Shown here in pieces: positions 17,098 to 27,056 of a stretch of 64,000 nucleotides of DNA (positions within the stretch are counted from its first letter, which is position 1; each line of letters opens with the position of its first letter). The stretch covers positions 932,030 to 996,029 of the forward strand of contig LR732703.1 of the NCBI GenBank assembly GCA_902506565.1, written 5' to 3'. The stretch comes from Burkholderiales bacterium 8X (GTDB lineage: Bacteria; Pseudomonadota; Gammaproteobacteria; Burkholderiales; Burkholderiaceae_C). A program made the translations under genes and the position numbers. The notes beneath the pieces were generated by a model. The model ran no database searches, was not told where the DNA came from, and worked only from the letters and a program-made list of their open reading frames with translations.

Positions 17098-17874
17098 TCA
17101 GCGACCCCTCCACACGGCAGCGCGCCGCTCCTTGAAGGCGTCGCGCCCTTCCGCGAAATCGGCGCTTGCCATCGTGGCCTGCTGACGGCCGTTGAGCCGT
17201 GCCAGGTCGATGTCGCCGCGGGCGATCTCGTTGAGGGATTGCTTGAGCGACTCCAGTGCCAGCGGCGCCAGCGCGGCAATCGAATTCGCCAGCTCGGCCA
17301 CCCGGGCATCCAGCGCATCGGCCGGCAGCAGTTCCTGCACATAGCCGATTCGCAGCAGTGCCTGGGAATCGAAGGCTTGCGCCGTCAGGAAGGCCCGCTT
17401 GGCCGCCGCGATGCCCAGCCGGGACACATAGCGCACCATGCCGCTCGCGTAGTAGTGGAGTCCGAGCGCTGCAGCCGGCATCCGCATCTCGATGCCGTCG
17501 GCCGCCAACGCCAGGTCGCATGCCAGCACGAAATCAGTCGCGCCGCCGTAGACGCTGCCGTTCAATGCGCAGATCGTGACCGGCCGCAGCCGTTCGAGCG
17601 CATCGACCACCTGCTCGAAGGAAACCTTCGGCGGGCCGGCATCGAAGTCGCCGGTGTTGTAGCCGGCACTCCATACCGGGCGCTCCGGCAGCACGTCGGC
17701 CCGGAGCACCGCGACGCGGATCGAGCGATCGGCATCGATGCGCCCGAACAGGTCCATCAGCGTGGAAAGATCTTCGTTGTGCAAGCGATTGCGGTGCGCG
17801 GGCCGCGCCAGCGTGATGTGCGCAATGCCGCCCTGCACGTCGAAACGAGGAATGCTGCCGGAGTCAAGGGTCAT
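17098..17874 (-). CDS. Enoyl-CoA hydratase/isomerase family protein, second copy
   Basis: This 258-residue crotonase-fold protein has ITLARPAHRNRLHNEDL at the N-terminus and oxyanion-hole segments WSAGYNTGDF and CALNGSVYGGATDF. It heads the operon that continues with a CaiB transferase, a Bug receptor and an MDR oxidoreductase. The exact reaction is open, since the acid/base residues of true hydratases are not obvious. A weak, degenerate match to the TAAGC-N4-GCTTA operator lies about 105 bp upstream (17978-17991, 7 of 10 arm positions), so membership in the TetR regulon is uncertain. Confidence 0.87.
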   Translation of the reverse strand: MTLDSGSIPRFDVQGGIAHITLARPAHRNRLHNEDLSTLMDLFGRIDADRSIRVAVLRADVLPERPVWSAGYNTGDFDAGPPKVSFEQVVDALERLRPVTICALNGSVYGGATDFVLACDLALAADGIEMRMPAAALGLHYYASGMVRYVSRLGIAAAKRAFLTAQAFDSQALLRIGYVQELLPADALDARVAELANSIAALAPLALESLKQSLNEIARGDIDLARLNGRQQATMASADFAEGRDAFKERRAAVWRGR

Positions 17875-18141
17875 GAATTACCTGGAACGAACTGGATGAA
17901 GGTGGGTGAATGCCCGGACGACTCGAAAACGCCGAGCTGCTTGCTGCCATCATGCCGGCTGCGAGCCGGAGGTGTGCTTAGCGTTTGCCTGTAGCGACTT
18001 CGCGACTTGCCACCGCCCGGTAGATCGAGTAGGGCTACTTCAATGTTTACTGGTTCTGGCAGATGAAATGCAAATATCGCCTCGGGCCGATTTATTGTAA
18101 ATATCGGAGCTAGCCGAAATAGTTCCTCGCACCACATCGTC
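17875..18141. promoter_or_regulatory. Divergent AT-richer promoter region between crotonase and hipBA
   Basis: This 267-bp gap has no gene. Its right half is markedly AT-richer than the rest of the window. It contains a direct repeat TGCAAATATCG (18069-18079) / TGTAAATATCG (18096-18106), 27 bp apart, about 35-70 bp before hipB. This is a plausible HipB operator region, since Hip-type antitoxins autoregulate at repeated promoter sites. Confidence 0.6.
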
Positions 18142-18486
18142 ATGGACTTCCCGATCCACCTTGCACCCCAACTCAAGCAGCACCTGCGCGCGCTGCGCAA
18201 GGAACGCGGCCTCACCCAGGCGGCGCTCGGCAGACTGCTCGGCGTCGGCCAAGCGCGGATTGCCGAGATCGAAAGCAATCCAGGCGTGGTGAGCGTGGAA
18301 CAGCTCATGCGCGTGCTTGCCGCCATGGATGCACTCCTGGTCTTGCGCGCCGGCGGCGCGGAGCCTCCTCGCAAGGCGAAAGCATCGACTGCACCAGCCG
18401 AACGCGCCGAACGCGCCGAGCGAAAGAAGGCCGTCCCGCAACCCGAATCGAACCGAGTCATTCGTGCCAAGAAGGGCTCCTGGTGA
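18142..18486 (+). CDS. hipB: HipB-like antitoxin, XRE-family HTH
   Basis: This 114-residue protein has an XRE-type HTH in its first 70 residues (LRKERGLTQAALGRLLGVGQ, then ARIAEIESNPG). A basic, Glu/Arg/Ala-rich tail of about 40 residues follows. It overlaps the downstream hipA as GTGA, the normal layout for a HipBA pair. HipB proteins neutralise the HipA kinase and repress their own promoter. The tail is longer than in short HipB proteins and could contribute to toxin binding. Confidence 0.88.
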   Translation: MDFPIHLAPQLKQHLRALRKERGLTQAALGRLLGVGQARIAEIESNPGVVSVEQLMRVLAAMDALLVLRAGGAEPPRKAKASTAPAERAERAERKKAVPQPESNRVIRAKKGSW

Positions 18487-19808
18487 GCTCGGCACTGCAC
18501 GCCTGGATGAACGGCGAGCCCGTCGGCGTGTGGCGCGTGCAGCGAGGCGCACACAGCTTCACCTACGCTCGATCCTGGCTCGAATCCGACAAGTCCCGCC
18601 CGCTTTCGCTTTCGCTCCCGTTGACGCGCACCTTGGAGATCAAGGGCGAGGTCGTCGCCAACTACTTCGACAACCTGCTGCCGGACAACGATCGCATCCG
18701 CCAGCGCATCGCGACCCGCTTCAAGACCCGCGCGCTCGATGCCTTCGCGCTGCTGCAGGCAATCGGGCGCGATTGCGTCGGCGCGGTGCAGCTGTTGCCC
18801 GAAGGCACCGAGCCGGTCGGCTGGAACCGGATCGATTGCGAACCGCTCACGCCCTCGCAGGTCGAGGCGGCGCTGCTGGCGGTTCCCGCCGATCCACTCG
18901 CCGGCCGCGCCGACCCGACGCCGTCCTTTCGCATTTCGCTCGCCGGCGCACAAGAGAAGACGGCGTTCCTGCGGATCGACGGCCGCTGGTGCCGACCGCT
19001 CGGCGCCACTCCGAGCACGCACATCTTCAAGCTGCCGCTCGGCTTGATCGCCAACAACAGCCGGATCGAGATGTTCGACTCGGTCGAGAACGAGTGGCTT
19101 TGCGCACAGATCGTCGCAGCGCTCGGGTTGCCGATCGCGCGAACCCAGATGGCCACCTTCGGCAGTCAGCGCGCCCTGATCGTCGAACGCTTCGACCGCG
19201 CCGTCATGGACGGTGGCAAGTGGATCGCGCGGCTTCCGCAAGAGGATTTCTGCCAGGCGCTCGGTCTTTCGCCGCGCCTCAAGTACGAGGCCGACGGCGG
19301 CCCTTCGGTCGCCAACGCGCTCGGCTTGCTGGCATCCGGCAACGATGCGGCCACCGACCGCACCGCGTTCCAGCTGGCTCAGCTGGCCTTCTGGCTGATG
19401 GCTGCGCCGGACGGTCATGCGAAGAACTTCTCGATCTTCCTGCGGCAGGGCAACGCCTACGACATGGCGCCGCTCTACGACGTGCTGTCGGTCTGGCCCT
19501 ATATCGGCCGGGGTCGCGGGCAGCTGCACCTTCGCGAGCTTCGGCTCGCGATGGCGCTGCGCTCCAAGAATGCGCACGACGAGGTCCATGGCATTCGCGC
19601 GCGTCACTGGCACGAACTCGCCATCAAGAACGGCGGCGATCCGGTCTGGCAGGCCATGAGAGCCATGGTCGATTCGGTGGATGCGGCCCTGGATGCCGTC
19701 GAGACCCGCCTGCCCGCGCGCTTTCCGGAGCGCATCTGGCAACCGATCGCGGCGGGCATGCGCAGCCAGGCCGGCAAGTTCAAGACCGAGGCGTCGCGGC
19801 TGCCCTGA
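18483..19808 (+). CDS. hipA: HipA-like serine/threonine kinase toxin
   Basis: This 441-residue HipA-family kinase has the N-terminal couple_hipA domain, the ATP-binding segment AGAQEKTAFL near residue 157, the catalytic PDGHAKNFS near 310, and the metal-binding MAPLYDVLS just after. All key residues look intact, so it is probably active. HipA of E. coli phosphorylates glutamyl-tRNA synthetase and slows growth; the target here is unknown. The start is GTG, overlapping the hipB stop. The 3' end overlaps the convergent monooxygenase gene by 29 bp. Confidence 0.92.
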   Translation: MSSALHAWMNGEPVGVWRVQRGAHSFTYARSWLESDKSRPLSLSLPLTRTLEIKGEVVANYFDNLLPDNDRIRQRIATRFKTRALDAFALLQAIGRDCVGAVQLLPEGTEPVGWNRIDCEPLTPSQVEAALLAVPADPLAGRADPTPSFRISLAGAQEKTAFLRIDGRWCRPLGATPSTHIFKLPLGLIANNSRIEMFDSVENEWLCAQIVAALGLPIARTQMATFGSQRALIVERFDRAVMDGGKWIARLPQEDFCQALGLSPRLKYEADGGPSVANALGLLASGNDAATDRTAFQLAQLAFWLMAAPDGHAKNFSIFLRQGNAYDMAPLYDVLSVWPYIGRGRGQLHLRELRLAMALRSKNAHDEVHGIRARHWHELAIKNGGDPVWQAMRAMVDSVDAALDAVETRLPARFPERIWQPIAAGMRSQAGKFKTEASRLP

Positions 19809-21471
19809 CGCCGCACAGCGTTGCGAGCAGCCCGGCCGCATCCGCCGGCACCGCATCGCCCCGCCAGGCCACATGCTGGTCCTCCCGCACCATCAGCAGC
19901 TTGTGGCGATAGGCGGCGGGCACGCTCGACGGGTCGATGTCGAGCACAGCGAGCGGCATGCCTCGAACCCTTGCAGCCGATTCGAGCGCAGAAACATCGA
20001 CCTTCGGATCGAGCCGCAGCAGCGTGTAGCCGAGACCGAACGCGTCGTAGAGCGAACGCCCGTCCGCCAGCCAGAAGTGCGGCGCGCGGCAGCCCGGCAC
20101 CGTCGACTCGGTGAAGTCGCCCATGCTGTAGGGCGGCGCCTGCTCTTGGTCGGCCACGATGATCGGCGAGCCTTGGTAGAAGTAGCCGAAGTTGAGCCCG
20201 CCGCAGCAGAACTGCTGCACGTTCAGCTCGTAGGCCTCGTCGCCGATCTCGCGCCGCGCCTGCTCGCCGGCCGCGTCGGCGGCCTCGATGTTGGCCGGCA
20301 CCTGCCGACGGGCCTTGATCATCTTGGCCGCGTGTTCCATCGCGAAGTGCGAGACCTGCTCGGTGATCGGCTGCCGCTCGGCCTCGTAGGCATCCAGGAT
20401 GCCCTCGTCGCCCCAGCCGGCAAGCCGTGCGCCCAGCAGCCAGGACAGGTTGAGCCCGTCCGCGATGCCGGCGTTCATGCCGTAGCCGGCATAGGGAACC
20501 CACAGGTGAGCCGCATCGCCTGCGATGAACACATTTCGGTCTCGGAACCGGGTCGCGACCAGGCGGCGGCCAACCCAGTCCTCCTTGCTGATCACCTCGT
20601 ACTCGAAGTCCGGCCCCACGCCCAGGATCTGCCGGATCGACCAGTCGCGGTCGATCGAATCGAATTCGGGTTCGTCCGGGTTCAGGTGGTTGTGCACCAG
20701 CCAGGTCTCGATGCCGTCGATGGCGAACATCGTGCCGCAGCGACGCGGGTTGACCGAGTAGTACGACCAGGCCGGCTTGCCGGGCAGGAGGTCGCGCAAA
20801 CGAGGTGCGCGAATGTAGGTCGACTGCACCCGCTGGATCACCGGCGTGCCTTCCAGGCGCGCGCCGATCGCCTTGCGCACCATCGAGCTGCCGCCGTCGC
20901 AGCCGACCAGGTAGCGTGCGCGAACGCGAAGCTCGGGGCCGCCATCGAGATCGACTGCGCTGGCTTCGATCCCGTCGGCCAGCTGCTCGAAGCCGGTCAG
21001 CTGCGTGCGGTTGAAAAGCGTCACGCCCGCGAGCGCCGCCGTGTGCTCCAGGAGGATCGGCTCCATGAACATCTGGTTGATGCGGTGCGGCGGCTCGGGC
21101 GTTGGCCAGCCGGTGTCCGGACCTTCGCGCGAGACATAGCGTTCGGCCCGGCCGGGGATCGGGATGCGCGTGAGCTCGATGCCCGAGGCGCTGGTGCGGA
21201 ACACCACGTCGTTCGGATAGTCCGCCGGCAGACCGGCATCGCGGAGCTTCTGCGCCACGCCGAGCTTGCGGAAGCGCTCCATGGTGCGCGCGGCCACGTG
21301 ATTGCACTTGACGTTCGGCGGCTCCGCATAGCGGCGGATCTCGACCATGGCCACCTTCGCGCCGCGCCCGACCAGGTCCATCGCCATGGTCAGGCCGACC
21401 GGGCCCGCGCCGACGATCAACACGTCGGCCTCGATCTCTCGCGTCTCTGTCTTCGCCTGCTGCATGGTCAT
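19780..21471 (-). CDS. FAD-dependent aromatic-type monooxygenase (group A)
   Basis: This 563-residue flavoprotein hydroxylase has the three family motifs: VLIVGAGPVGLTMA (FAD GxGxxG, about residue 15), GCDGGSSMVR (DG motif) and FIAGDAAHLWVPYAGYGMN (GD motif). A C-terminal thioredoxin-like extension typical of phenol-hydroxylase/MhpA-type enzymes follows. It hydroxylates an aromatic or enol substrate using NAD(P)H and O2. The ATG at 21471 overlaps the stop of the Bug receptor gene (ATGA), so receptor and oxygenase are co-translated and probably share a substrate. Confidence 0.9.
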   Translation of the reverse strand: MTMQQAKTETREIEADVLIVGAGPVGLTMAMDLVGRGAKVAMVEIRRYAEPPNVKCNHVAARTMERFRKLGVAQKLRDAGLPADYPNDVVFRTSASGIELTRIPIPGRAERYVSREGPDTGWPTPEPPHRINQMFMEPILLEHTAALAGVTLFNRTQLTGFEQLADGIEASAVDLDGGPELRVRARYLVGCDGGSSMVRKAIGARLEGTPVIQRVQSTYIRAPRLRDLLPGKPAWSYYSVNPRRCGTMFAIDGIETWLVHNHLNPDEPEFDSIDRDWSIRQILGVGPDFEYEVISKEDWVGRRLVATRFRDRNVFIAGDAAHLWVPYAGYGMNAGIADGLNLSWLLGARLAGWGDEGILDAYEAERQPITEQVSHFAMEHAAKMIKARRQVPANIEAADAAGEQARREIGDEAYELNVQQFCCGGLNFGYFYQGSPIIVADQEQAPPYSMGDFTESTVPGCRAPHFWLADGRSLYDAFGLGYTLLRLDPKVDVSALESAARVRGMPLAVLDIDPSSVPAAYRHKLLMVREDQHVAWRGDAVPADAAGLLATLCGVRAAATPRS

Positions 21472-22484
21472 TGGTCGATCTTGATGCGCGCCTGGCTGAT
21501 GACCTTGCGCCACTTGCCGGTCTCGGCCTTGATGTACGCATCGAAGGCTTCGGGGCGGGACGGCGCCGGCTCCACGCCCAGCCCGCGCATTGCGGCCACG
21601 ATCTGCTCGTCCTTCAAGGCCCGGTTGATCTCGGCATTGAGCCGGTCGACGATCGCAGCCGGCGTGCCGGCCGGCGCGACCACGCCGAACCAGCCGGTCG
21701 AGTCGTAGCCTGCAAGGCCCGCTTCCGACACGGTCGGCACATCCGGCAGCTGGGGCAGCCGCTCCGGGCTCGTGACCGCCAGCGCGATCAGCTTGCCGGC
21801 CTTGATGTGCTGCAGGGCGGCCGGCAGGTCGACCACGGCCAGCGGCACGCTGTTGCCGAGCACGTCGAGCGCGGCCGGGCCCGACCCCTTGTACGGCACC
21901 TCGACCAGCTTGACCTCCGCCATCTGGCCGAAGAGGGCCGCCGACAGGTGCATCGCAGTGCCGTTGCCGCCGTGGCCGATCGACAGCCCGCCGGGCTGCG
22001 TCTTCGCCAGTGCGATCAACTCCTTCTGGCTGCGAGCCGCGAGCGAAGGATGCCCGACGATCACGAACGGAATGGCGGCCAGCATGCCGACCGGCTTGAA
22101 GTCCTTGGCCACATCGAAGGGCATCTTCTCGTAGAGGCTGCTGTTGGCAGACAGGGCACCTGCTGCGCCGACCCCGAGCGTGTAGCCGTCCGGCGGCGCC
22201 TTGGCGACGATCGACAGACCGATGTTGCCGCCGGCGCCCGGCCGGTTGTCGACCACCACCTGCTGGCCGAGGCGCTCGTTCAGGCGCGGCACCAGCATGC
22301 GCACCACCGCGTCGGCGCTGCCGCCGGGTGGAAAGGTCACCACCATCCGGATCGGCTGCTTCGGGAAGTCCGCGGCCGGCGCAGCCGGTGCAGCCGGTGC
22401 AACGGGTGCCGCGGATTGGGCGAAAGCCACGGCAAGCCAACCGGCCGCCAAGGACGCGGCAAGGCTGCGCACGATTCTTTTCAT
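21468..22484 (-). CDS. Bug/TctC-type periplasmic receptor (TTT family)
   Basis: This receptor of about 338 residues starts MKRIVRSL with AGGAGA upstream. The signal peptide ends near VAFAQ and is followed by an Ala/Pro-rich linker before the Bug motif FPKQPIRMVVTFPPGGSAD. VVVDNRPGAGGNIG and PDGYTLGVG also match the family. No membrane TTT components are adjacent. Coupling to an aromatic-type monooxygenase and a divergent LysR suggests an aromatic carboxylate ligand, by inference. Confidence 0.93.
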   Translation of the reverse strand: MKRIVRSLAASLAAGWLAVAFAQSAAPVAPAAPAAPAADFPKQPIRMVVTFPPGGSADAVVRMLVPRLNERLGQQVVVDNRPGAGGNIGLSIVAKAPPDGYTLGVGAAGALSANSSLYEKMPFDVAKDFKPVGMLAAIPFVIVGHPSLAARSQKELIALAKTQPGGLSIGHGGNGTAMHLSAALFGQMAEVKLVEVPYKGSGPAALDVLGNSVPLAVVDLPAALQHIKAGKLIALAVTSPERLPQLPDVPTVSEAGLAGYDSTGWFGVVAPAGTPAAIVDRLNAEINRALKDEQIVAAMRGLGVEPAPSRPEAFDAYIKAETGKWRKVISQARIKIDQ

Positions 22485-22571
22485 GTTTGTCTCCTGATGG
22501 ATCACCGCATTGAAGCGCTTTCGAAGCAGCAGGTAAAACGAAGAATTCCGAAGCACTTATGCTGCGACTTC
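22485..22571. promoter_or_regulatory. Divergent promoter region, Bug receptor/monooxygenase versus LysR
   Basis: This 87-bp intergenic region separates the minus-strand Bug-monooxygenase operon from the plus-strand LysR gene. Such divergent layouts usually carry LysR T-N11-A sites controlling both directions. I see A/T-richer sequence around 22530-22560 but cannot assign a single operator with confidence. Confidence 0.55.
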
Positions 22572-23510
22572 ATGAATCAACGCCCGTCGCCCAGCACGTT
22601 CTCGCCCAACCTTCGCCAGCTGCGTGCGTTTCGGGCGGTCTACCAGTTGCGCAAGCTCAGCGCCGCGGCAGAACAGCTGTCGATCACGCAATCGGCGGTG
22701 AGCGTGCTGATCCGGCAGCTCGAAGAGGGGCTCGGCACCCGGCTCTTCAATCGCACCACGCGTTCGCTGCAGCACACGCCTGCCGCGGCCGAAGCGATCG
22801 TGGTGGCGGAGCGGATCCTGCGCGATGTCGATTCTCTGGGCGCCGGCCTTCGCGACTTGTCCGAGCTGCGCCGCGGTCGGGTGCGGGTGGCGGTCACCCC
22901 GACCCTCGGCGAGATCCTGATGCCGCCGGTGGTCTCGCGCTTCGCAGAACGCTATCCCGGCATTCGCATCGTCATCGACGATTGCTCGCCGGACCAGTTC
23001 ATCGGCCGCGTGGTCGGCGAGCACGTGGACTTCGGCCTTGGAACGCCCGAGCGTGCCGCAGCAGACGTCGAAACCCGCAAGCTGCTCGGCGACCATCTGG
23101 CGTTGGTCTACCGCGCAGACCACCCGCTCGCGCAGCGCCGCGTGCTGCGCTGGGCCGATCTGGCGCAGCAGCCGATCGTTACCGTGAGGCCCGGCTACGG
23201 CATTCGCCCGTTGATCGATGCCGCAGCCGCACAGGCCGGCGTGCAACTCGAGGTCGCGAACGAAGTGACCTTCCTGTCGACCGCGATCTGGATGGCGCAG
23301 TACGGCATGGGCGTGGCGGTGATTCCATCGGCCTACGCCATGCGCAGCCCCGAGCGCGGCCTGGTCGTGCGCAAGCTGACCGAGCCGGTGGTGTCGCGCG
23401 ACATCTCGATCGTCACCAAGCGCGGTGGCTGGCTGTCGCCGGCCGCACAGGCGCTGGTGGATCTGATGGTCCAAGGCCCGGCCAGGCCGCGCAGGAAGAA
23501 CGCCGATTGA
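22572..23510 (+). CDS. LysR-family transcriptional regulator
   Basis: This 312-residue LysR protein has the winged HTH at residues about 10-70 (LRAFRAVYQLRKLSAAAEQL, then SITQSAVSVLIRQLE) and a periplasmic-binding-like effector domain. The start is the ATG at 22572. It is divergent from the Bug-monooxygenase operon and is the likely activator of it. The effector is probably the aromatic or carboxylate substrate or a pathway intermediate. Confidence 0.92.
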   Translation: MNQRPSPSTFSPNLRQLRAFRAVYQLRKLSAAAEQLSITQSAVSVLIRQLEEGLGTRLFNRTTRSLQHTPAAAEAIVVAERILRDVDSLGAGLRDLSELRRGRVRVAVTPTLGEILMPPVVSRFAERYPGIRIVIDDCSPDQFIGRVVGEHVDFGLGTPERAAADVETRKLLGDHLALVYRADHPLAQRRVLRWADLAQQPIVTVRPGYGIRPLIDAAAAQAGVQLEVANEVTFLSTAIWMAQYGMGVAVIPSAYAMRSPERGLVVRKLTEPVVSRDISIVTKRGGWLSPAAQALVDLMVQGPARPRRKNAD

Positions 23511-23632
23511 CGGCCCGCCGCAGCGCACCGGCTTGCCCGAATGCGGTCCCGCCCTCGCGGCAGCAACCTACGTCGCGGCACGATCGACCCGGCGTAGCTT
23601 GGGCCGATCGAGACAAGCAAACGGCAGACAAC

Positions 23633-24163
23633 ATGGGACTTCGCGCCACCTTCAGATCGCTCCGCCTTGCATGCGCCCTTGCGGCGGCGGCACCCTTGCT
23701 GCTCTGCGGCTGCAGTTCCCTGCTCGCGGAAAGCGGCTCGGCAGCAGCGGGCATCGCCGGAACCTCGATCGCCGGCGCCGTGACCGATAGCGCGGCAGCG
23801 GCCACCGGCATCGGCATCGGCGTGCAATCCGCAGCCCGCGCCGGCGTCCAGTACGGCCAGCGCCGCATCCATGACCAGACCCAGCGCCAGCTGTCCGCGA
23901 CCGCCGGCCCGCTGGCGGTCGGCAAGCAGGCCGCCTGGCGGACCAAGCCGTCGGTACCGCTCGAGCGCGAGGAGCAGGGCCAGGTGACGGTCAGCCGGAT
24001 CATCAGCAGCGGTGCGCTCGCCTGCAAGGAGATCGTGTTCTCGGTCGAATCGCCGAAGGGCGAGGAAGCGCGCTTCTACGTCGCCTCGATCTGCCGCCAG
24101 GGCCGCGACTGGGTCTGGGCTTCGGCTGAGCCGGCCACTGCGCGCTGGGGCGCCTTGCAATGA
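23633..24163 (+). CDS. Putative lipoprotein, first of a tandem pair
   Basis: This 176-residue protein has a Lol-type signal ending in the lipobox LCGC at about residue 29, so it should be membrane-anchored by a lipidated cysteine. A glycine/alanine-rich low-complexity segment follows (about 35-80, possibly membrane-associated), then a charged C-terminal domain. The end WASAEPATARWGALQ is almost identical to the end of the next gene, WASAEPAVDRWGALQ. I do not recognise a named family. It overlaps the next gene by 4 nt (ATGA) and shares its length, so the two are probably ancient duplicates acting together. Confidence 0.8.
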   Translation: MGLRATFRSLRLACALAAAAPLLLCGCSSLLAESGSAAAGIAGTSIAGAVTDSAAAATGIGIGVQSAARAGVQYGQRRIHDQTQRQLSATAGPLAVGKQAAWRTKPSVPLEREEQGQVTVSRIISSGALACKEIVFSVESPKGEEARFYVASICRQGRDWVWASAEPATARWGALQ

Positions 24164-24690
24164 GAAGCGGCGCACGTTCGCGGATCACCGCGTACGCGGC
24201 CTGCGCGGCCTGCGGTTTGGTCTTCGCGGCGCTCGCGGGATGCAAGGCAGTCGGCGGGCTGGCCGGCGCGGCCACGGGCGCTGCCACCAGCGGCGTCAGC
24301 GGCAATCCCGCTGCCGGCGTCGCGGTCGGCATCGGCGTCAAGGCAGCGGTCGATGCCTCGATCGACGCCTTGCTCCGGCGGTGGATGCACGAGGAGCAGG
24401 AAGAGGTCGCCGCAGCCGCAGGTCGACTCGCCGTGGGCCAGACCGGCGCCTGGCGAGTCCGGCATGCCGTGCCGTACCAGAACCGCGAAGGCCGCGTGAG
24501 GGTGGTGCGCGCATTCACGACGCCGATCGCCACCTGCAAGGAAGCCCTTTTCACCGTCGACGAAGAGCCGGCAGCCGACGAGCAGTCTTCGGCAGGTGGC
24601 TGGTATGCGGTGACCGTATGCGGCCGAGGCAGCCGTTGGAACTGGGCCTCGGCCGAACCGGCCGTGGATCGATGGGGCGCGCTGCAATAG
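24160..24690 (+). CDS. Putative lipoprotein, second of a tandem pair
   Basis: This 176-residue protein parallels the preceding one: lipobox LAGC near residue 28, a Gly/Ala-rich segment, a conserved 'LAVGxxxAWR' block (LAVGQTGAWR here, LAVGKQAAWR upstream), a 'CKEALF/CKEIVF' block, and the matching C-terminus. It is translationally coupled to its paralogue. No known enzymatic motif is visible. A structural or stress-related envelope role is possible but unproven. Confidence 0.8.
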   Translation: MRSGARSRITAYAACAACGLVFAALAGCKAVGGLAGAATGAATSGVSGNPAAGVAVGIGVKAAVDASIDALLRRWMHEEQEEVAAAAGRLAVGQTGAWRVRHAVPYQNREGRVRVVRAFTTPIATCKEALFTVDEEPAADEQSSAGGWYAVTVCGRGSRWNWASAEPAVDRWGALQ

Positions 24691-25992
<1,302 letters not shown>

Positions 25993-26051
25993 CATCCGCG
26001 GCCCAGCCGCACCAGGCACCCGCTGTCATCGGCACATCCACTTAAAAAGAA

Positions 26052-26067
26052 AGTGTCGTCGGACACT
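26052..26067. repeat. Perfect short palindrome AGTGTC-GTCG-GACACT
   Basis: A 6-bp perfect inverted repeat with a 4-nt centre lies in the gap after the D-amino-acid dehydrogenase. Read on the minus strand it is followed by a T-rich tract (TTTCTTTTTAAG), so it could terminate minus-strand transcription. There is no minus-strand gene here, so an operator role for the downstream plus-strand gene is equally possible. Confidence 0.5.
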
Positions 26068-26189
26068 GCCCACAAGCGTGCGGCGCCTGCGCGCCAGAAC
26101 GCCAGGCGAGGGCGAGTGCTATCAACGTGCGACCCGATGCATCGACTGCGTCGCCTTCGTACCCGTTTCGCACCCGTCTGCGCTCTGCC

Positions 26190-27017
26190 ATGCCACCCCA
26201 TCGACCCTGCATCTTCCCGGCCATCGACGTTCTCGACCGTGCACAGGCCGTGCGCAATGCCGAACTGGCCTTCACGCTCGGTGCCGACGGCATCTTCTTC
26301 GACAACGCCGACAACGACGACGGCCTGCTGCACATGGTGGTGAGCGAGCTCAAGGCCGCGTGGCCGGACAAGCTGGTCGGCGCCGGCTATTCGACCCTTG
26401 GCCCGGCGGCCGCGCTGCATCGAAGCCTGCAATGCCGGCTCGATGCCACCTGGACCGCCCGCCGCGACGTGACCAGCAGCCAGGCATCGGCAGAGGCGCT
26501 CGAGGCGGCCAGCATGCTGAAGGCGAATCCGCAGCATCGGCTGTTCGCATCGGTCGCGTTGCCGCACCATCCGGACGAGCCGCATCCCGAAGTCGCCGCC
26601 GTCAGGGCACACGAACTCGGGATGATTCCGACCACCGGCGGCGAGACGGGTGCCGAATCGCATCGCAAGCTCTCGAGCATGCGCAGCGCCATCGGCGACG
26701 CGCCGCTGGCGCTTGCCGGCTGCTTCGGTCACCAGAGCCCGGCAGCGCTCGCGACCCTGCCGAGCCATCTGTTCGTGTCGACCTCGGCACTCGAAGGCGG
26801 CTTTCGATACTTCGACCCCGACCTGCTTCGAAGCTGCATGACCCGGGTCGCGGCGGCCGCGCTGATGGCGCAGACCCGCCAGCCGCTCGCAGCGGCCCTT
26901 GATTCCCAGACGCTCCACGCCCCGCAAGCGCAGGAACGCCAGGACCGGCCGCGCAGCCGTCCGCGGACGGTACGTGGAAGTCCGTACAGTGCCGGTCAGC
27001 CACGAGTCAGGTGCTAG
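26190..27017 (+). CDS. Uncharacterised TIM-barrel-like protein (BtpA-like?)
   Basis: This protein of about 275 residues is not confidently recognised. The segments ELAFTLGADGIFFDNADN near the N-terminus and LAGCFGHQSPAALATLPSH with HLFVSTSALEGGF near residue 200 resemble beta-alpha-barrel proteins of the BtpA or phosphoribosyl type. The last 40 residues are Arg/Gln-rich and may be disordered. The start at 26190 (MPPHRPCIF) is preferred over an upstream ATG at 26127 because the barrel pattern begins there, but neither has a good ribosome site. It lies just before tctBA in the same direction, with no shown functional link. Confidence 0.65.
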   Translation: MPPHRPCIFPAIDVLDRAQAVRNAELAFTLGADGIFFDNADNDDGLLHMVVSELKAAWPDKLVGAGYSTLGPAAALHRSLQCRLDATWTARRDVTSSQASAEALEAASMLKANPQHRLFASVALPHHPDEPHPEVAAVRAHELGMIPTTGGETGAESHRKLSSMRSAIGDAPLALAGCFGHQSPAALATLPSHLFVSTSALEGGFRYFDPDLLRSCMTRVAAAALMAQTRQPLAAALDSQTLHAPQAQERQDRPRSRPRTVRGSPYSAGQPRVRC

Positions 27018-27056
27018 CAACGACCCTCGACCCTCCTCAAACGAAGGTCGAGACAC

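Noticed and set aside
26052..26067. Palindrome as terminator of the D-amino-acid dehydrogenase gene
   Set aside because: The T-rich tract lies on the wrong side for plus-strand termination, so I list it only as a palindrome.
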